IMG/VR virus record: IMGVR_UViG_3300044970_002255
Span: 1 to 38,674 of that record
Length of the DNA: 38,674 nt
Reading direction: 5' to 3' (one strand)
Source: a virus
A model generated the notes under the pieces. It had not been told where the DNA came from, did not search any database, and was given only the letters and a program-made list of their open reading frames with translations. Below are positions 1-6,300 of this stretch, in pieces. The translations under genes were made by a program, and so were the position numbers. Numbering within the stretch: the stretch's first letter is position 1; every line of letters begins with the position of its first letter.

Positions 1-505
1 TGGAAGGACGGTGGCAAGCGTGGTGGCAGACACGGTGATCTTCTCCGATCACCCATACCTCGCGCTCCCCATCGCACGGCATTGGATCGCCCGGACGGTG
101 CCATGTCCATTCGTGGCCTTCGTGAGTGAAGGTGAGAGGGCGGGGGGTGTACCAAAATATCCCGCAGGTGTTAGTGCGGTAAGAATACTCGTCCACCCCG
201 TAGATGATTTTTTCCTCCAAGATCAACGGCCTCCGCCCCTGCGGAAGCATATCCTCAGTCCATCCATCTTCACGGTGCCACTTCATGCCCGGTGGCGGAG
301 TTGGAAGTTTGAACTCATTCTTTGGTGTGGACTCAGACTTCTTGCCAACAGCATCCAGAATATGCTTGGCAATCGCCAGCCTGTGAGGGGCTTCATTGTC
401 CCAATAAGGGTAATCAGATGGGTCTGATTCGAGAGAGCCAATTCCTTTTGGAAGCGCAAGGAAAGCGTCGTCTGCGATTTGCTGGAGATTGTCGGGGTGG
501 TTCAT
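1..505 (-). CDS. Hypothetical phage protein, 3' end cut by window edge
   Basis: An open frame reads leftward from an ATG at 503-505 to the window edge with no stop, giving 168 visible codons. The protein starts MNHPDNLQQIADDAF. It has a proline-rich middle (KLPTPPPGMKW) and then a tryptophan/histidine-rich part with GRRPLILEEKI, YRTNTCGIFWYTPRP and HEWTWHRPGD. No signal peptide or membrane segment is visible. The composition is that of a small soluble phage protein and I cannot assign a family. It is the last visible gene of the minus-strand operon read from the promoter near 3046-3074, 45 bases after the HAD gene. No Shine-Dalgarno sequence precedes the ATG. Overlapping plus-strand frames here look like shadows. 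Confidence 0.75.
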   Translation of the reverse strand, partial: MNHPDNLQQIADDAFLALPKGIGSLESDPSDYPYWDNEAPHRLAIAKHILDAVGKKSESTPKNEFKLPTPPPGMKWHREDGWTEDMLPQGRRPLILEEKIIYGVDEYSYRTNTCGIFWYTPRPLTFTHEGHEWTWHRPGDPMPCDGEREVWVIGEDHRVCHHACHRPS

Positions 506-550
506 AGAGTTCAGATAGTTGGTGTTGGTTTGATCTTTATGGCACAAAGA

Positions 551-919
551 TTACAGAACCTCCTGGTCGTCAAGAACGTGGCAGTGTTGAATCATTCCGG
601 GCATGTCGTCGATCCAGATGTCCACGTTCCAGCCCGCCTTTCGTGTCGCGTGCTCTTTGAGTTCACGCCCGCAATACACGATTGGCATGTGCGCAGGAAG
701 GTGCGCCCTTCCCATGTCCTCGCTCCAGCCGCTCCGGCCGGTTGCGAGGATCACGACATGCCCACGCGCCAGCATGAAGTCATACCAGTCCCGCCATCCG
801 TGCGGGTCGGCTGTCCATGTGTGGTCGAAGTCGATCGCCACTGTCAATGGGCGTGGGGCAAGCGGGGCGGGCTCCCTCCGGCGTCTCTCCCAGGCTGCTT
901 CAAAATCGGCGAGCGGCAT
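551..919 (-). CDS. HAD-superfamily phosphatase-like protein
   Basis: The predicted protein has 122 residues from the ATG at 917-919; the frame is open further upstream but that extension is arginine/serine-rich and overlaps the neighbour. HAD motif I is D30-F-D32-H-T34, motif II is T60 in ILATGRS, a lysine suitable for motif III is K94, and motif IV is the acidic pair in WIDDMP (D104, D105). The small size leaves room for little or no cap domain, as in compact polynucleotide- or nucleotide-phosphatase-like HAD proteins. The likely activity is Mg-dependent phosphoryl hydrolysis with D30 as nucleophile; the substrate is unknown, with a nucleotide or nucleic-acid end plausible in a phage. It starts four bases after the preceding gene's stop. 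Confidence 0.8.
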   Translation of the reverse strand: MPLADFEAAWERRRREPAPLAPRPLTVAIDFDHTWTADPHGWRDWYDFMLARGHVVILATGRSGWSEDMGRAHLPAHMPIVYCGRELKEHATRKAGWNVDIWIDDMPGMIQHCHVLDDQEVL

Positions 920-923
920 GATC

Positions 924-1160
924 TTAGTCCAGGCTTCCGGTTGAGTTGATCTTCTGGCACACGGCGGAGAACTGGTCGCAGAAGTGCTCCAGCATGCGGT
1001 TGTCCGGGACATGGGCCTCGACGTAGGTCATGTCGTCCGGGTGACCGGTCTTGCTGCCGATGATGACAAAGAAAGTCATCTCGGTTTTCAGGTGCTCCAT
1101 GGCAAGGGACAGGCCGAAGCCGGGGAGGTCATCTTTTGGGGGTGCTGTGGGGAAACTCAT
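924..1160 (-). CDS. Hypothetical protein, 78 aa
   Basis: This small soluble protein begins MSFPTAPPKDD and has no recognisable domain. Its ATG overlaps the stop of the upstream 100-aa gene in an ATGA arrangement, indicating translational coupling. It ends four bases before the HAD-like gene. The central part (MTFFVIIGSKTGHPDD) reads like a beta-strand/turn of a small alpha-beta protein, followed by a helix containing two cysteines (FCDQFSAVCQKI). No membrane segment is seen. Reality is supported by the tight operon packing and non-repetitive composition rather than by homology. Confidence 0.7.
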   Translation of the reverse strand: MSFPTAPPKDDLPGFGLSLAMEHLKTEMTFFVIIGSKTGHPDDMTYVEAHVPDNRMLEHFCDQFSAVCQKINSTGSLD

Positions 1161-1459
1161 GGGTTTTTCTGGTTGGAGAGGTGGTGGACTGCGTCGGCAT
1201 AAGCTGTTGCCTCGGTGACCGAGACAAAGGCGGTGAAGCCAAGGAGCTTCTGCGACATGAGGGAGGGGCTGGTTTTGAGAATCTTCTGCAAGGGCCGGTA
1301 GCGGATTTGTTTGTCGCGCATCTGTTTGCGGATGGCGCGGCCAAGCCGGAGGCTGGCGTCGTCAACGCGCTGGCGCTGGGTGACGGCCAGCTCTTGAATC
1401 TGCTCAAGGGCGGACATGGCGGACTCGAACTCGTGGATTTCGGGGAAGGGCGTGCTCAT
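1157..1459 (-). CDS. Small protein, possible helix-turn-helix regulator
   Basis: The predicted protein has 100 residues from the ATG at 1457-1459, which overlaps the stop of the upstream gene (ATGA). The open frame continues to 1810, but that extension is proline/histidine/arginine-rich out-of-frame sequence and is excluded. The N-terminal half is helical (FESAMSALEQIQELAVTQRQ). The second half is basic and then carries LQKILKTSPSLMSQKLLG followed by SVTEATAYADAVHHL, spaced like the helices of a Cro/XRE-type DNA-binding domain. This is inference; no diagnostic signature is present. It could be a small regulator of the early operon or an unknown helical protein. Confidence 0.7.
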   Translation of the reverse strand: MSTPFPEIHEFESAMSALEQIQELAVTQRQRVDDASLRLGRAIRKQMRDKQIRYRPLQKILKTSPSLMSQKLLGFTAFVSVTEATAYADAVHHLSNQKNP

Positions 1460-1713
1460 CGGGCGGGAATGGCGTTGGCTGCGCGGAAGGCGAGGCGTGC
1501 GGTGTGGGTGGCCTTGCGGTGGTTGTGTTCGCGGGTGGCAATCCGCTCGGAGATGAGCTGCTTCTCGGCCAGTTGGATGGCCTCGGAGCGGGTGAATTTG
1601 ATGCCACGGCGCTGGCGTGATTGGAGGAGGCTCTCCGTCCGTTTGGCGATCTGCTGAACGGTCGGGTAGAGGTTGTGGAACATGAGGTCGTGGATGGATG
1701 CGGTGTGTTTCAT
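1456..1713 (-). CDS. Hypothetical helical basic protein, 85 aa
   Basis: The frame is complete from an ATG at 1711-1713 and its stop overlaps the next ATG (ATGA). The product is strongly helical and basic, with the segment SRQRRGIKFTRSEAIQLAEK and a C-terminal run rich in arginine and alanine. The part around TRSEAIQLAEKQLISERI looks like a small helical domain. No catalytic motif, signal peptide or membrane segment is visible. It is a conserved-looking small accessory gene of the minus-strand operon, with 18 bases separating it from the upstream gene. I do not recognise the family. Confidence 0.7.
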   Translation of the reverse strand: MKHTASIHDLMFHNLYPTVQQIAKRTESLLQSRQRRGIKFTRSEAIQLAEKQLISERIATREHNHRKATHTARLAFRAANAIPAR

Positions 1714-1731
1714 TTGGGTATGGGGGGCGAA

Positions 1732-2028
1732 TCAGGCTCTTGCCCGTCGCAGGATGTCGGAACGTCCCACACGGACGGTGCCACGGGTGTCGTGGAAGAT
1801 GATGTCGCACAGGCGGGTGAACCAGGCGGAGCGCAGCTCGCGCAGAAGGTCGTTTGGCTGCGGCACCTCGTTGACCGGATAGGCAACCTTGCCCTCCATC
1901 TCATCGGGGTGCTGCTCCCAGAATCCTTGCTTGCGCCGGATTTTCAGGTCGCTGGCCAGAGAATCCAGAAGCGCGTAAGCCAGAATCCAGTTAACGTCCT
2001 GCTCAACCGGCGACAGGGATGACGACAT
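1732..2028 (-). CDS. Hypothetical protein, 98 aa
   Basis: I start this gene at the ATG at 2026-2028 (98 residues, beginning MSSSLSPVEQDVNW); an in-frame ATG at 2038-2040 gives 102 residues. The open frame to 2175 is serine/proline-rich upstream and overlaps the preceding gene, so it is not used. The protein is alpha-helical and charged, with a long first helix (WILAYALLDSLASDLK) and a conserved-looking middle RRKQGFWEQHPDEMEGK. No known domain is recognised. It overlaps the 3' end of the upstream 67-aa gene by 26 bases, suggesting coupled translation. Exact start uncertain. Confidence 0.65.
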   Translation of the reverse strand: MSSSLSPVEQDVNWILAYALLDSLASDLKIRRKQGFWEQHPDEMEGKVAYPVNEVPQPNDLLRELRSAWFTRLCDIIFHDTRGTVRVGRSDILRRARA

Positions 2029-2206
2029 TGATGTGGACATAGGGGTTGAAGGAGGGCCAGACATCCATGCCGTTGTTCGGGGAGAGCGCGGCCACGAGCG
2101 GGCAGTAGGCTGGATTGCCAATCTGCTCCAGCACGCGCTGGACTTCGGAGATAACTTCACGGACATCTTTGCCACGGTGGGCAGAATCGGAGGACGCGGT
2201 GGTCAT
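2003..2206 (-). CDS. Hypothetical protein, 67 aa
   Basis: The ATG at 2204-2206 lies six bases downstream of the DUF932 gene's stop at 2212. The 67-residue product has a helical N-terminal half (VREVISEVQRVLEQIGNP) and a C-terminal half that looks like two beta strands (GMDVWPSFNPYVHINVVIPV). No family is recognised. Its 3' end overlaps the next gene by 26 bases. The tight spacing and the clean amphipathic pattern support a real gene. Confidence 0.65.
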   Translation of the reverse strand: MTTASSDSAHRGKDVREVISEVQRVLEQIGNPAYCPLVAALSPNNGMDVWPSFNPYVHINVVIPVAG

Positions 2207-2211
2207 AGGGG

Positions 2212-3009
2212 TCAGGCGGAGAGTGCGATGGTGGAGGCGGCATCCCAAAGGCCACGGTTGACGCGCAGGGATTCATCCAGGGCCTTGAGCCCGCGGACAC
2301 TGCCAAAGAAGCGGTTGGTGGTGGAGCGCGGATTGACGCGGGCAAGGGCGTCGCGGACGCCGCCACGGATCAGATTTTCCTGAACCACGTTGAAGGTCGT
2401 CCAAAGGTCTCGCGGACAATCATCAAGACGCTGGCGCTGGAGGAGCGTGGTCGGGGTGACCGGATACTGGTCTGCTGGCAGGTCGCCGCCCCAGCGCAGC
2501 TTGATGCCCTGCTCGGCCAGATGGAGGGCCTCGTCCTTGGTGACTTCGAGCTGCTTCCACTCCGTGATGGTGTCGCGGACCTTCGAGGCGGCACCAAGGA
2601 TGGAATGAGATGCCTCGACCACGCGGTCCATTTCCAGGTAGGTGTGGGGGAGACGGACGGTGGCAACCGTGCTGTCGGCGACAACGAGGCCGTTGGCGCA
2701 GATGAAGCGGAACACGCCCGCGCCGATCTGGAGGCTGCTCGCGCCGTCGTGGCTGTTGAAGACAACGGTCTCGACGCGCTCGGAGCTGGACTGGTGAAGC
2801 TGCGAGGCGTGGGCGAAACGCATGAGGTGCTTCTGGAAGCCGTCGCGTCCGGGCTTGCGGCAGCGGGACTGCGAGGCACCGACCAGATGCCAGTCATTGC
2901 TGGCGAACTCTTCCGCGATCTCCTGCGAGGAGATGAAGTTGTAGCGGTCGGAGAGACAGGGGGCGCTGCGTGTGGCAACGGCGGCCGGAGGTAGGGTGAT
3001 ATTGGACAT
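2212..3009 (-). CDS. DUF932 family protein
   Basis: The predicted protein has 265 residues from the ATG at 3007-3009; an in-frame ATG at 3069 would add 20 residues but lies on the candidate promoter. The region NSHDGASSLQIGAGVFRFIC followed by ANGLVV is the typical core of DUF932, a family common in phages and plasmids whose molecular role is not established. The N-terminal SDRYNFISSQEIAEEF and the central tyrosine/valine-rich helix also fit. It is the first gene of the left operon. The leader has no Shine-Dalgarno sequence and ends in AAACACC just before ATG, much like the leader of the gene at 6741. A sigma70-like promoter lies about 40-65 bases upstream. Confidence 0.85.
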   Translation of the reverse strand: MSNITLPPAAVATRSAPCLSDRYNFISSQEIAEEFASNDWHLVGASQSRCRKPGRDGFQKHLMRFAHASQLHQSSSERVETVVFNSHDGASSLQIGAGVFRFICANGLVVADSTVATVRLPHTYLEMDRVVEASHSILGAASKVRDTITEWKQLEVTKDEALHLAEQGIKLRWGGDLPADQYPVTPTTLLQRQRLDDCPRDLWTTFNVVQENLIRGGVRDALARVNPRSTTNRFFGSVRGLKALDESLRVNRGLWDAASTIALSA

Positions 3010-3045
3010 GGTGTTTAGTGGTATTAGGTTTAGACTGACGTTGGA

Positions 3046-3074
3046 GGTATAAGCAAAAAGGAAAGTCATGGCAA
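3046..3074 (-). promoter_or_regulatory. Candidate sigma70-type promoter of the left operon
   Basis: On the minus strand TTGCCA (plus 3069-3074) is followed after 17 bases by TATACC (plus 3046-3051), five and four matches to the -35 and -10 consensus. The predicted start lies near 3039, about 30 bases before the DUF932 ATG. The spacer end reads CCTTTTTGCT, repeated at the -10 region of the candidate promoter at 4226-4255. Not experimentally supported. Confidence 0.45.
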
Positions 3075-3136
3075 CAACTATTTTGCCGGGAAAGTATTTT
3101 GTTCGCGGGAGGCGGGTTTTGGGTTAACCTTTCCAG

Positions 3137-3859
3137 ATGCGCTCCAAACGGTTCCGCAGGGGAGACACACGAGAAGACGGCAAGAGGTTCTGGCACTACT
3201 CCTGCCGGGGCCTCGAATACTGGGTGACGGCAGAGCACTTCGAGCGGCTCCGGGAGTCTGCCCAGGAGCTGACCCGGCAATGGAAGGAGGCCAATCCTGA
3301 CAAGCCAAGGCACTACCGGAAAGCGTGGCGGGAGGCCAATCCCGAGCGGGACAAGGAGCACCGCCGCCGCTGGTCAAAGGCCAACCCCGACAAGGTCAGG
3401 GCGTCCATGAACAAGTATGCCAGACGCAGACGGGCCACCGATCCCATCTACCTGCTCATCGGACGTGTCAGGTGCCGGTTGGGCAAGTTCCTCTCGCGGC
3501 GCGGACTGGTGAAGCAGCGGGGGGTCTCCGCCATGATCGGGTGCTCCTGGCGCGAGCTGCGGGAGCACATCGAGAAGCAGTTCCCGGAGGGCATGGGGTG
3601 GGGGAACCGGGGGAAGTGGCACATTGACCACATTGTCCCGTTGTCCTGCGCCAAAACCATGGAGGACGTGCTTGAGCTGTCCCACTATTCAAACCTGCGG
3701 CCGATCTGGGAACGCGACAATCTGAGGAAGTCGAACTCGATGCCCTCGCCGGAGGAGGTGCCGGAGCGGCTGAGGAGGTTTATCCCAAGTCCACAACCGC
3801 AGGCATTAAAGGTTCCGGTTCCAGATCAGTGTTCCAGATTCCAGCTTCCAGCGCCGTGA
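3137..3859 (+). CDS. HNH endonuclease, free-standing, phage type
   Basis: This 240-residue protein carries an HNH core: WHIDHIVPLS (H162, D164, H165), YSNLRPIWERDN with N186, and NLRKSN near 195-200. A helical segment, IGCSWRELREHIEKQF, precedes the core as in many phage and mobile HNH proteins. The basic N-terminal half has a repeated KEANPDK / REANPER / KANPDK element (about residues 50, 66 and 81), probably a DNA-contacting helical repeat. The predicted activity is metal-dependent DNA nicking or cleavage. It is transcribed opposite to its flanking operons, sits divergent to the DUF932 gene, and overlaps the next gene's 3' end by 80 bases, all consistent with insertion as a homing-type element. 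Confidence 0.85.
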   Translation: MRSKRFRRGDTREDGKRFWHYSCRGLEYWVTAEHFERLRESAQELTRQWKEANPDKPRHYRKAWREANPERDKEHRRRWSKANPDKVRASMNKYARRRRATDPIYLLIGRVRCRLGKFLSRRGLVKQRGVSAMIGCSWRELREHIEKQFPEGMGWGNRGKWHIDHIVPLSCAKTMEDVLELSHYSNLRPIWERDNLRKSNSMPSPEEVPERLRRFIPSPQPQALKVPVPDQCSRFQLPAP

Positions 3860-4220
3860 GAGCCAAAAGGAACTCGGGGGTCTGGGTGCGCGGGTGGTTG
3901 GTCAAGATTGCCTTGGACAGGGACTTCAACTTGATCAGGCGCGGGTCCAAAGGAGGGAGGTCGATGGGCTCGACGGGGACGCGTGGGACAGGTGGGAGTG
4001 TCACAGGGGACGCCGGTGAGACACCTGCGGCCAGCCGGTTGCTGCGCAGCTCTTTTTGACGTGCCCGGTAGGCGCGGGTGCGCAGGGTGGAGTCGGCCAA
4101 GGGTTTGGTGGGGTCGCGGAGCTTCGGCACGCCGCGTTTGCGCCAACGGCGGTCGCGGTCAGCCAATCGGCGCTGCTCGATCTGATCGGCGGAGAGGAAT
4201 CGGTTCGGGATGTAGGGCAT
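3780..4220 (-). CDS. Hypothetical basic protein, 146 aa
   Basis: The ATG at 4218-4220 gives 146 residues; the frame is open to 4421 but the extra residues are hydrophobic low-quality sequence spanning the candidate promoter. The N-terminal third is highly basic and helical (RRLADRDRRWRKRG), followed by STLRTRAYRARQKELRS, then a proline-rich linker and a C-terminal helical region (LLALTALEAGIW). This resembles a nucleic-acid-binding or basic-helix protein, but no family is recognised. Its 3' end overlaps the convergent HNH gene. The candidate promoter's -10 is so close to the ATG that the mRNA may be leaderless. Confidence 0.6.
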   Translation of the reverse strand: MPYIPNRFLSADQIEQRRLADRDRRWRKRGVPKLRDPTKPLADSTLRTRAYRARQKELRSNRLAAGVSPASPVTLPPVPRVPVEPIDLPPLDPRLIKLKSLSKAILTNHPRTQTPEFLLALTALEAGIWNTDLEPEPLMPAVVDLG

Positions 4221-4225
4221 GGCGA

Positions 4226-4255
4226 GTGTTAGCAAAAAGGAGGGGGCTGTGTCAA
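4226..4255 (-). promoter_or_regulatory. Candidate promoter giving a nearly leaderless mRNA
   Basis: A perfect minus-strand TTGACA (plus 4250-4255) is followed after 18 bases by TAACAC (plus 4226-4231). The predicted start falls on or next to the ATG at 4218-4220. The bases CCTTTTTGCTAACAC resemble CCTTTTTGCTTATACC in the promoter at 3046-3074, and TTTTGCTAACA occurs again on the minus strand near 4473-4484. The weak -10 is the main doubt. Confidence 0.4.
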
Positions 4256-4645
4256 GACGGATTCGGGTTTTCGCAAAAGTGAGAAGAGAATCAGAAATGA
4301 GTCGCAAAAAGAATAGAGGATGTGTTAAGCATCGTGAAAGAAAGCTCCGAAAGTGGTGTAGGAGATCGGAGATGGAAGGGTAGGGGATTTGAGGGAAAGG
4401 AAGGGCGTCACACGTCACCAACTTTGGCGTAACGCCTTGATTTCCAACGGGGTTAGAGGCGAAGCCGAGAAATTGTTAGCAAAACGTCACAGCAGACAAC
4501 TCTGGAATCCTTATTTCTATGGCGATAAATAAAAAAATATAGGGGGCCGGGGGCTATGGAACCGTGGCACGGATATGTATGCAAACGCCCGGTCCAGGAG
4601 GATTTCCGATTCCGGGTGCTGTGACGCGTCACCGATCACCAACTT

Positions 4646-4671
4646 TTCGGAGCGGCTTTCGTATTGGCGGG
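4646..4671. repeat. Direct repeat copy 1 (26 bp)
   Basis: The sequence TTCGGAGCGGCTTTCGTATT followed by GGCGGG recurs 33 bases downstream with one difference, and in diverged form at 6480 and 6500. It sits 14 bases after the palindrome at 4621-4632. It is likely a protein-binding site rather than coding sequence. Confidence 0.7.
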
Positions 4672-4678
4672 GCTGGAT

Positions 4679-4704
4679 TTCGGAGCGGCCTTCGTATTGG
4701 CGGG
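4679..4704. repeat. Direct repeat copy 2 (26 bp)
   Basis: This copy matches copy 1 at 25 of 26 positions (GGCC for GGCT in the middle). The 33-base period puts the two copies about three helical turns apart, which suits cooperative protein binding. Related copies lie upstream of the promoter at 6447-6474. Confidence 0.7.
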
Positions 4705-4756
4705 TCTCGTTTTGGGTCATTGGGTCGGGATCGGCGGTGCGGGCCTGGACACGCAA

Positions 4757-4779
4757 AAGCCGCCTTGTGGGCGGCCTTT
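4757..4779 (-). terminator. Rho-independent terminator, minus strand
   Basis: On the minus strand GCCGCC, a short loop and GGCGGC form a GC stem followed directly by TTTT. It lies 16 bases after the stop of the 33-aa micro-protein gene and closes the operon that begins near 6423. Confidence 0.7.
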
Positions 4780-4794
4780 GGTAGGGGTGGCGGT

Positions 4795-4896
4795 TCAGCG
4801 GGGGAAGCTGGTCAAGATGTAGATGGTGATCAAGATCAGCGTCCAGACGGCCGCGAGGGTCACCAGTCCCATGCCTTCGTGGGGGTCGTAGTTCAT
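4795..4896 (-). CDS. Small single-span membrane protein, 33 aa
   Basis: An ATG at 4894-4896 overlaps the stop of the 148-aa gene (ATGA) and opens 33 codons. The product is a short polar head (MNYDPHEGMG) followed by a hydrophobic helix (LVTLAAVWTLILITIYILTS) and ends in FPR. The topology is one membrane span with a very short tail. The position, translational coupling and immediate downstream terminator support a real gene. Its function is unknown; small membrane peptides in early operons may act on host membrane proteins or exclusion, but nothing here shows that. Confidence 0.65.
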   Translation of the reverse strand: MNYDPHEGMGLVTLAAVWTLILITIYILTSFPR

Positions 4897-5339
4897 AGCG
4901 CGGGGAGTTGGATGAGGGTTTGGTCGGCAGGGAAGAGGCAGTCGGCACGGTGGGAGGCGCGGGCCACGTCCTCGCTGACGATGAAGAACTGACCTTCCGA
5001 GGGTGGCGGCAGTCCGGTCACGGGGCCGTAGGTTTGGATCATCACCGGCAGCGGCAGCGGGTGGTCTAGAAACAGCCTCCGCACGCTCGCAACCTGCCCG
5101 GAGGGCGGAAAGACGTGGTTGTCGATGATCACCGGGGCCGGGGTCAGGTTGGTGACCTTGGGCGGTGGGACTACCTGCCAGTTCCCGCCGAGGAAGTCCG
5201 GCAAGTCCTCCGTGGGCACGGCGGCGAAGTTGATGCCGCCAAGGACCGGCGTCACACGGTAGATGGCCACGAGGTTGGGGCCGAGGTGCGCGGCATAGGC
5301 CAGCGCCTCCATTTTGTTGGTTGGGTATGGGTAGGTCAT
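4893..5339 (-). CDS. Hypothetical protein, 148 aa
   Basis: The protein begins MTYPYPTNKMEALAYAAHLG and has no signal peptide. It seems to contain two beta-rich parts joined by VPPPKVTNLTPAPVIIDN. The C-terminal portion runs PVTGLPPPSEGQFFIVSEDV and then a segment with RADCLFPADQ. The pattern of a proline-containing lead, a predicted strand ending in FIVS, and a closing FPADQ resembles small uncharacterised bacterial proteins with a 'YIVS...RxDxxxPG' ending; I cannot name a family. Its ATG overlaps the stop of the upstream gene, and its stop overlaps the ATG of the 33-aa membrane peptide. Confidence 0.75.
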   Translation of the reverse strand: MTYPYPTNKMEALAYAAHLGPNLVAIYRVTPVLGGINFAAVPTEDLPDFLGGNWQVVPPPKVTNLTPAPVIIDNHVFPPSGQVASVRRLFLDHPLPLPVMIQTYGPVTGLPPPSEGQFFIVSEDVARASHRADCLFPADQTLIQLPAL

Positions 5340-5962
5340 AGTGTGTTTGGGTGTCTGCCGGTCTTGGTGTTCACGTCGATGTGATCACCATCAGCGCCGA
5401 CAGTGTTCTTCATGTAGCCATAGTGGTCATGGATCGTGCTGGGGCCAGCCTCGCCAGTGTCCTCGTTCTTCCATGTGCGCTGAGAGCCATCCGGGTTCTC
5501 GACGGTGATGGCAACACCACCGACTTTGAGATGGCCCATCTTGTAGTTGCCCGCCTGCTTCTGGGCTTCGCTTGGCGGAGGAAGGTCGTTGTTCAGCGAG
5601 GTTGCTGCCGCGTGAGCTTTCTGATCCACCACGCTCGCAGCGGCAGCAGCTCCACCTGCGGCGATGTTTCCTTGATCCACCTGTGACAGCCCCTTGGCAG
5701 CTTGCGCAGGCACGCCTTGAGGCGCATTTCCAGCGAGATTTGCTTCGCCGTCTTGCCCTTGGTTGACACTGCCACTCTGTTGAGCCTGTTCTGCATTTGG
5801 AGTTGGTGTTGCGCCTTCCACCGCGCCCTTACTCGTGTCAGGTTTGGACAGCTCACTTTCAGGGGCGGCTTCGGGCGCTGATTCTTCGCCTGTCCCACCG
5901 ATCTGCACAAGTCTTTCTGCTTCGAGCTGTCGCGCTAGTTTTTGAAGTTCGGTCTCTTTCAT
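5336..5962 (-). CDS. Protein with C-terminal inorganic-pyrophosphatase-like (polyvalent-protein) domain, apparently truncated
   Basis: The predicted protein has 208 residues from the ATG at 5960-5962, which overlaps the previous stop (ATGA). The first ~130 residues are low-complexity, acidic and alanine/glutamine-rich. Residues ~140-198 contain VGGVAITVENPDGSQRTWKN and HDHYGYMKNTVGADGDHIDV. The pair HYGYxKxTxGADGDHxDV is characteristic of the inorganic-pyrophosphatase-like domain found in phage and plasmid polyvalent proteins. Family members normally continue after DHxDV with a hydrophobic residue and further sequence. Here the protein diverges into NTKTGRHPNTL and stops, so the domain may be cut short. 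Possible role: a fragment of a polyvalent protein kept as a small gene. Confidence 0.7.
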   Translation of the reverse strand: MKETELQKLARQLEAERLVQIGGTGEESAPEAAPESELSKPDTSKGAVEGATPTPNAEQAQQSGSVNQGQDGEANLAGNAPQGVPAQAAKGLSQVDQGNIAAGGAAAAASVVDQKAHAAATSLNNDLPPPSEAQKQAGNYKMGHLKVGGVAITVENPDGSQRTWKNEDTGEAGPSTIHDHYGYMKNTVGADGDHIDVNTKTGRHPNTL

Positions 5963-6186
5963 GGGTTCTGGTTTTTGTTCGAGTTGCGGGTTTTCCAATC
6001 TTGGAGCCAGTAGATGAGCTTGTCGGCGTCCTGGTGGGAATTGGGTTCCACCAGGGAGCCATGTGAAAGCCCTCCGCTGATTCCGAGAAGCTGGTTTTGG
6101 TCCGGGCGGCGTCCGTAGATCACCAACGACGTGGTGCGGTTTGTGAGAGGGTCGCGCAGGGAGATGAAATCGAGGGGTCGGCTCAT
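5959..6186 (-). CDS. Hypothetical protein, 75 aa
   Basis: The ATG at 6184-6186 overlaps the stop of the 24-aa membrane peptide upstream, and the gene's stop overlaps the next ATG. The protein starts MSRPLDFISLRDPLTNRTT and has a central glycine-rich section (GISGGLSHGS) and a short helix DADKLIYWLQDWK. No known motif is recognised. It belongs to the six-gene minus-strand operon read from the promoter at 6447-6474. Confidence 0.65.
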   Translation of the reverse strand: MSRPLDFISLRDPLTNRTTSLVIYGRRPDQNQLLGISGGLSHGSLVEPNSHQDADKLIYWLQDWKTRNSNKNQNP

Positions 6187-6257
6187 GGGTTGAGGAGGGC
6201 GGCTAAGATGAGGGCGAGGACGATCACAAGCAGGGCTTGCGGGTGTGTGGTTTCCAT
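6183..6257 (-). CDS. Micro-protein with one membrane span, 24 aa
   Basis: An ATG at 6255-6257 opens 24 codons: METTHPQ, then an uninterrupted hydrophobic run ALLVIVLALILAALL ending NP. Its stop overlaps the ATG of the next gene (ATGA). It is too short for most gene finders. The support is the clean transmembrane pattern, the operon position and the coupling. The function is unknown. Confidence 0.5.
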   Translation of the reverse strand: METTHPQALLVIVLALILAALLNP

Positions 6258-6300
6258 TTGTTGTGTCCGCGTGTAAGATGCGCGGCCCCTTTGGTTGTGG

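Larger units (their letters stand above)
4221..4756. other. 536-base intergenic region with regulatory structure
   Basis: I see no convincing gene here. A minus-strand frame at 4517-4720 (67 codons) contains the direct repeats in its sequence and looks accidental. The stretch holds the candidate promoter at 4226-4255, the palindrome GGCGTAACGCC (4426-4436), a CGTCAC-rich segment (4405-4418), another TTTTGCTAACA box (4473-4484), an AT-rich tract (4523-4542), the perfect 12-base palindrome GTGACGCGTCAC (4621-4632) and two copies of a 26-bp direct repeat (4646-4704). CGTCACCAACTTT near 4413 and GATCACCAACTTTTC near 4635 are related. The arrangement suggests an operator or replication-control region, which is inference. 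Confidence 0.5.

Noticed and set aside
11-427. 138-codon plus-strand frame at the left edge
   Set aside because: The minus strand of the same DNA carries a better, edge-truncated gene that fits the operon; the plus frame has no domain.
4431-4456. Possible attachment site resembling the end of a tRNA or conserved gene
   Set aside because: No tRNA cloverleaf, no second copy in the window and no integrase gene was found.
4517-4720. 67-codon minus-strand frame containing RQYEGRSE/RQYESRSE repeats
   Set aside because: The repeats reflect the direct DNA repeats, which recur at 6480-6524 without a matching frame. The location between palindromes and a terminator favours non-coding DNA.
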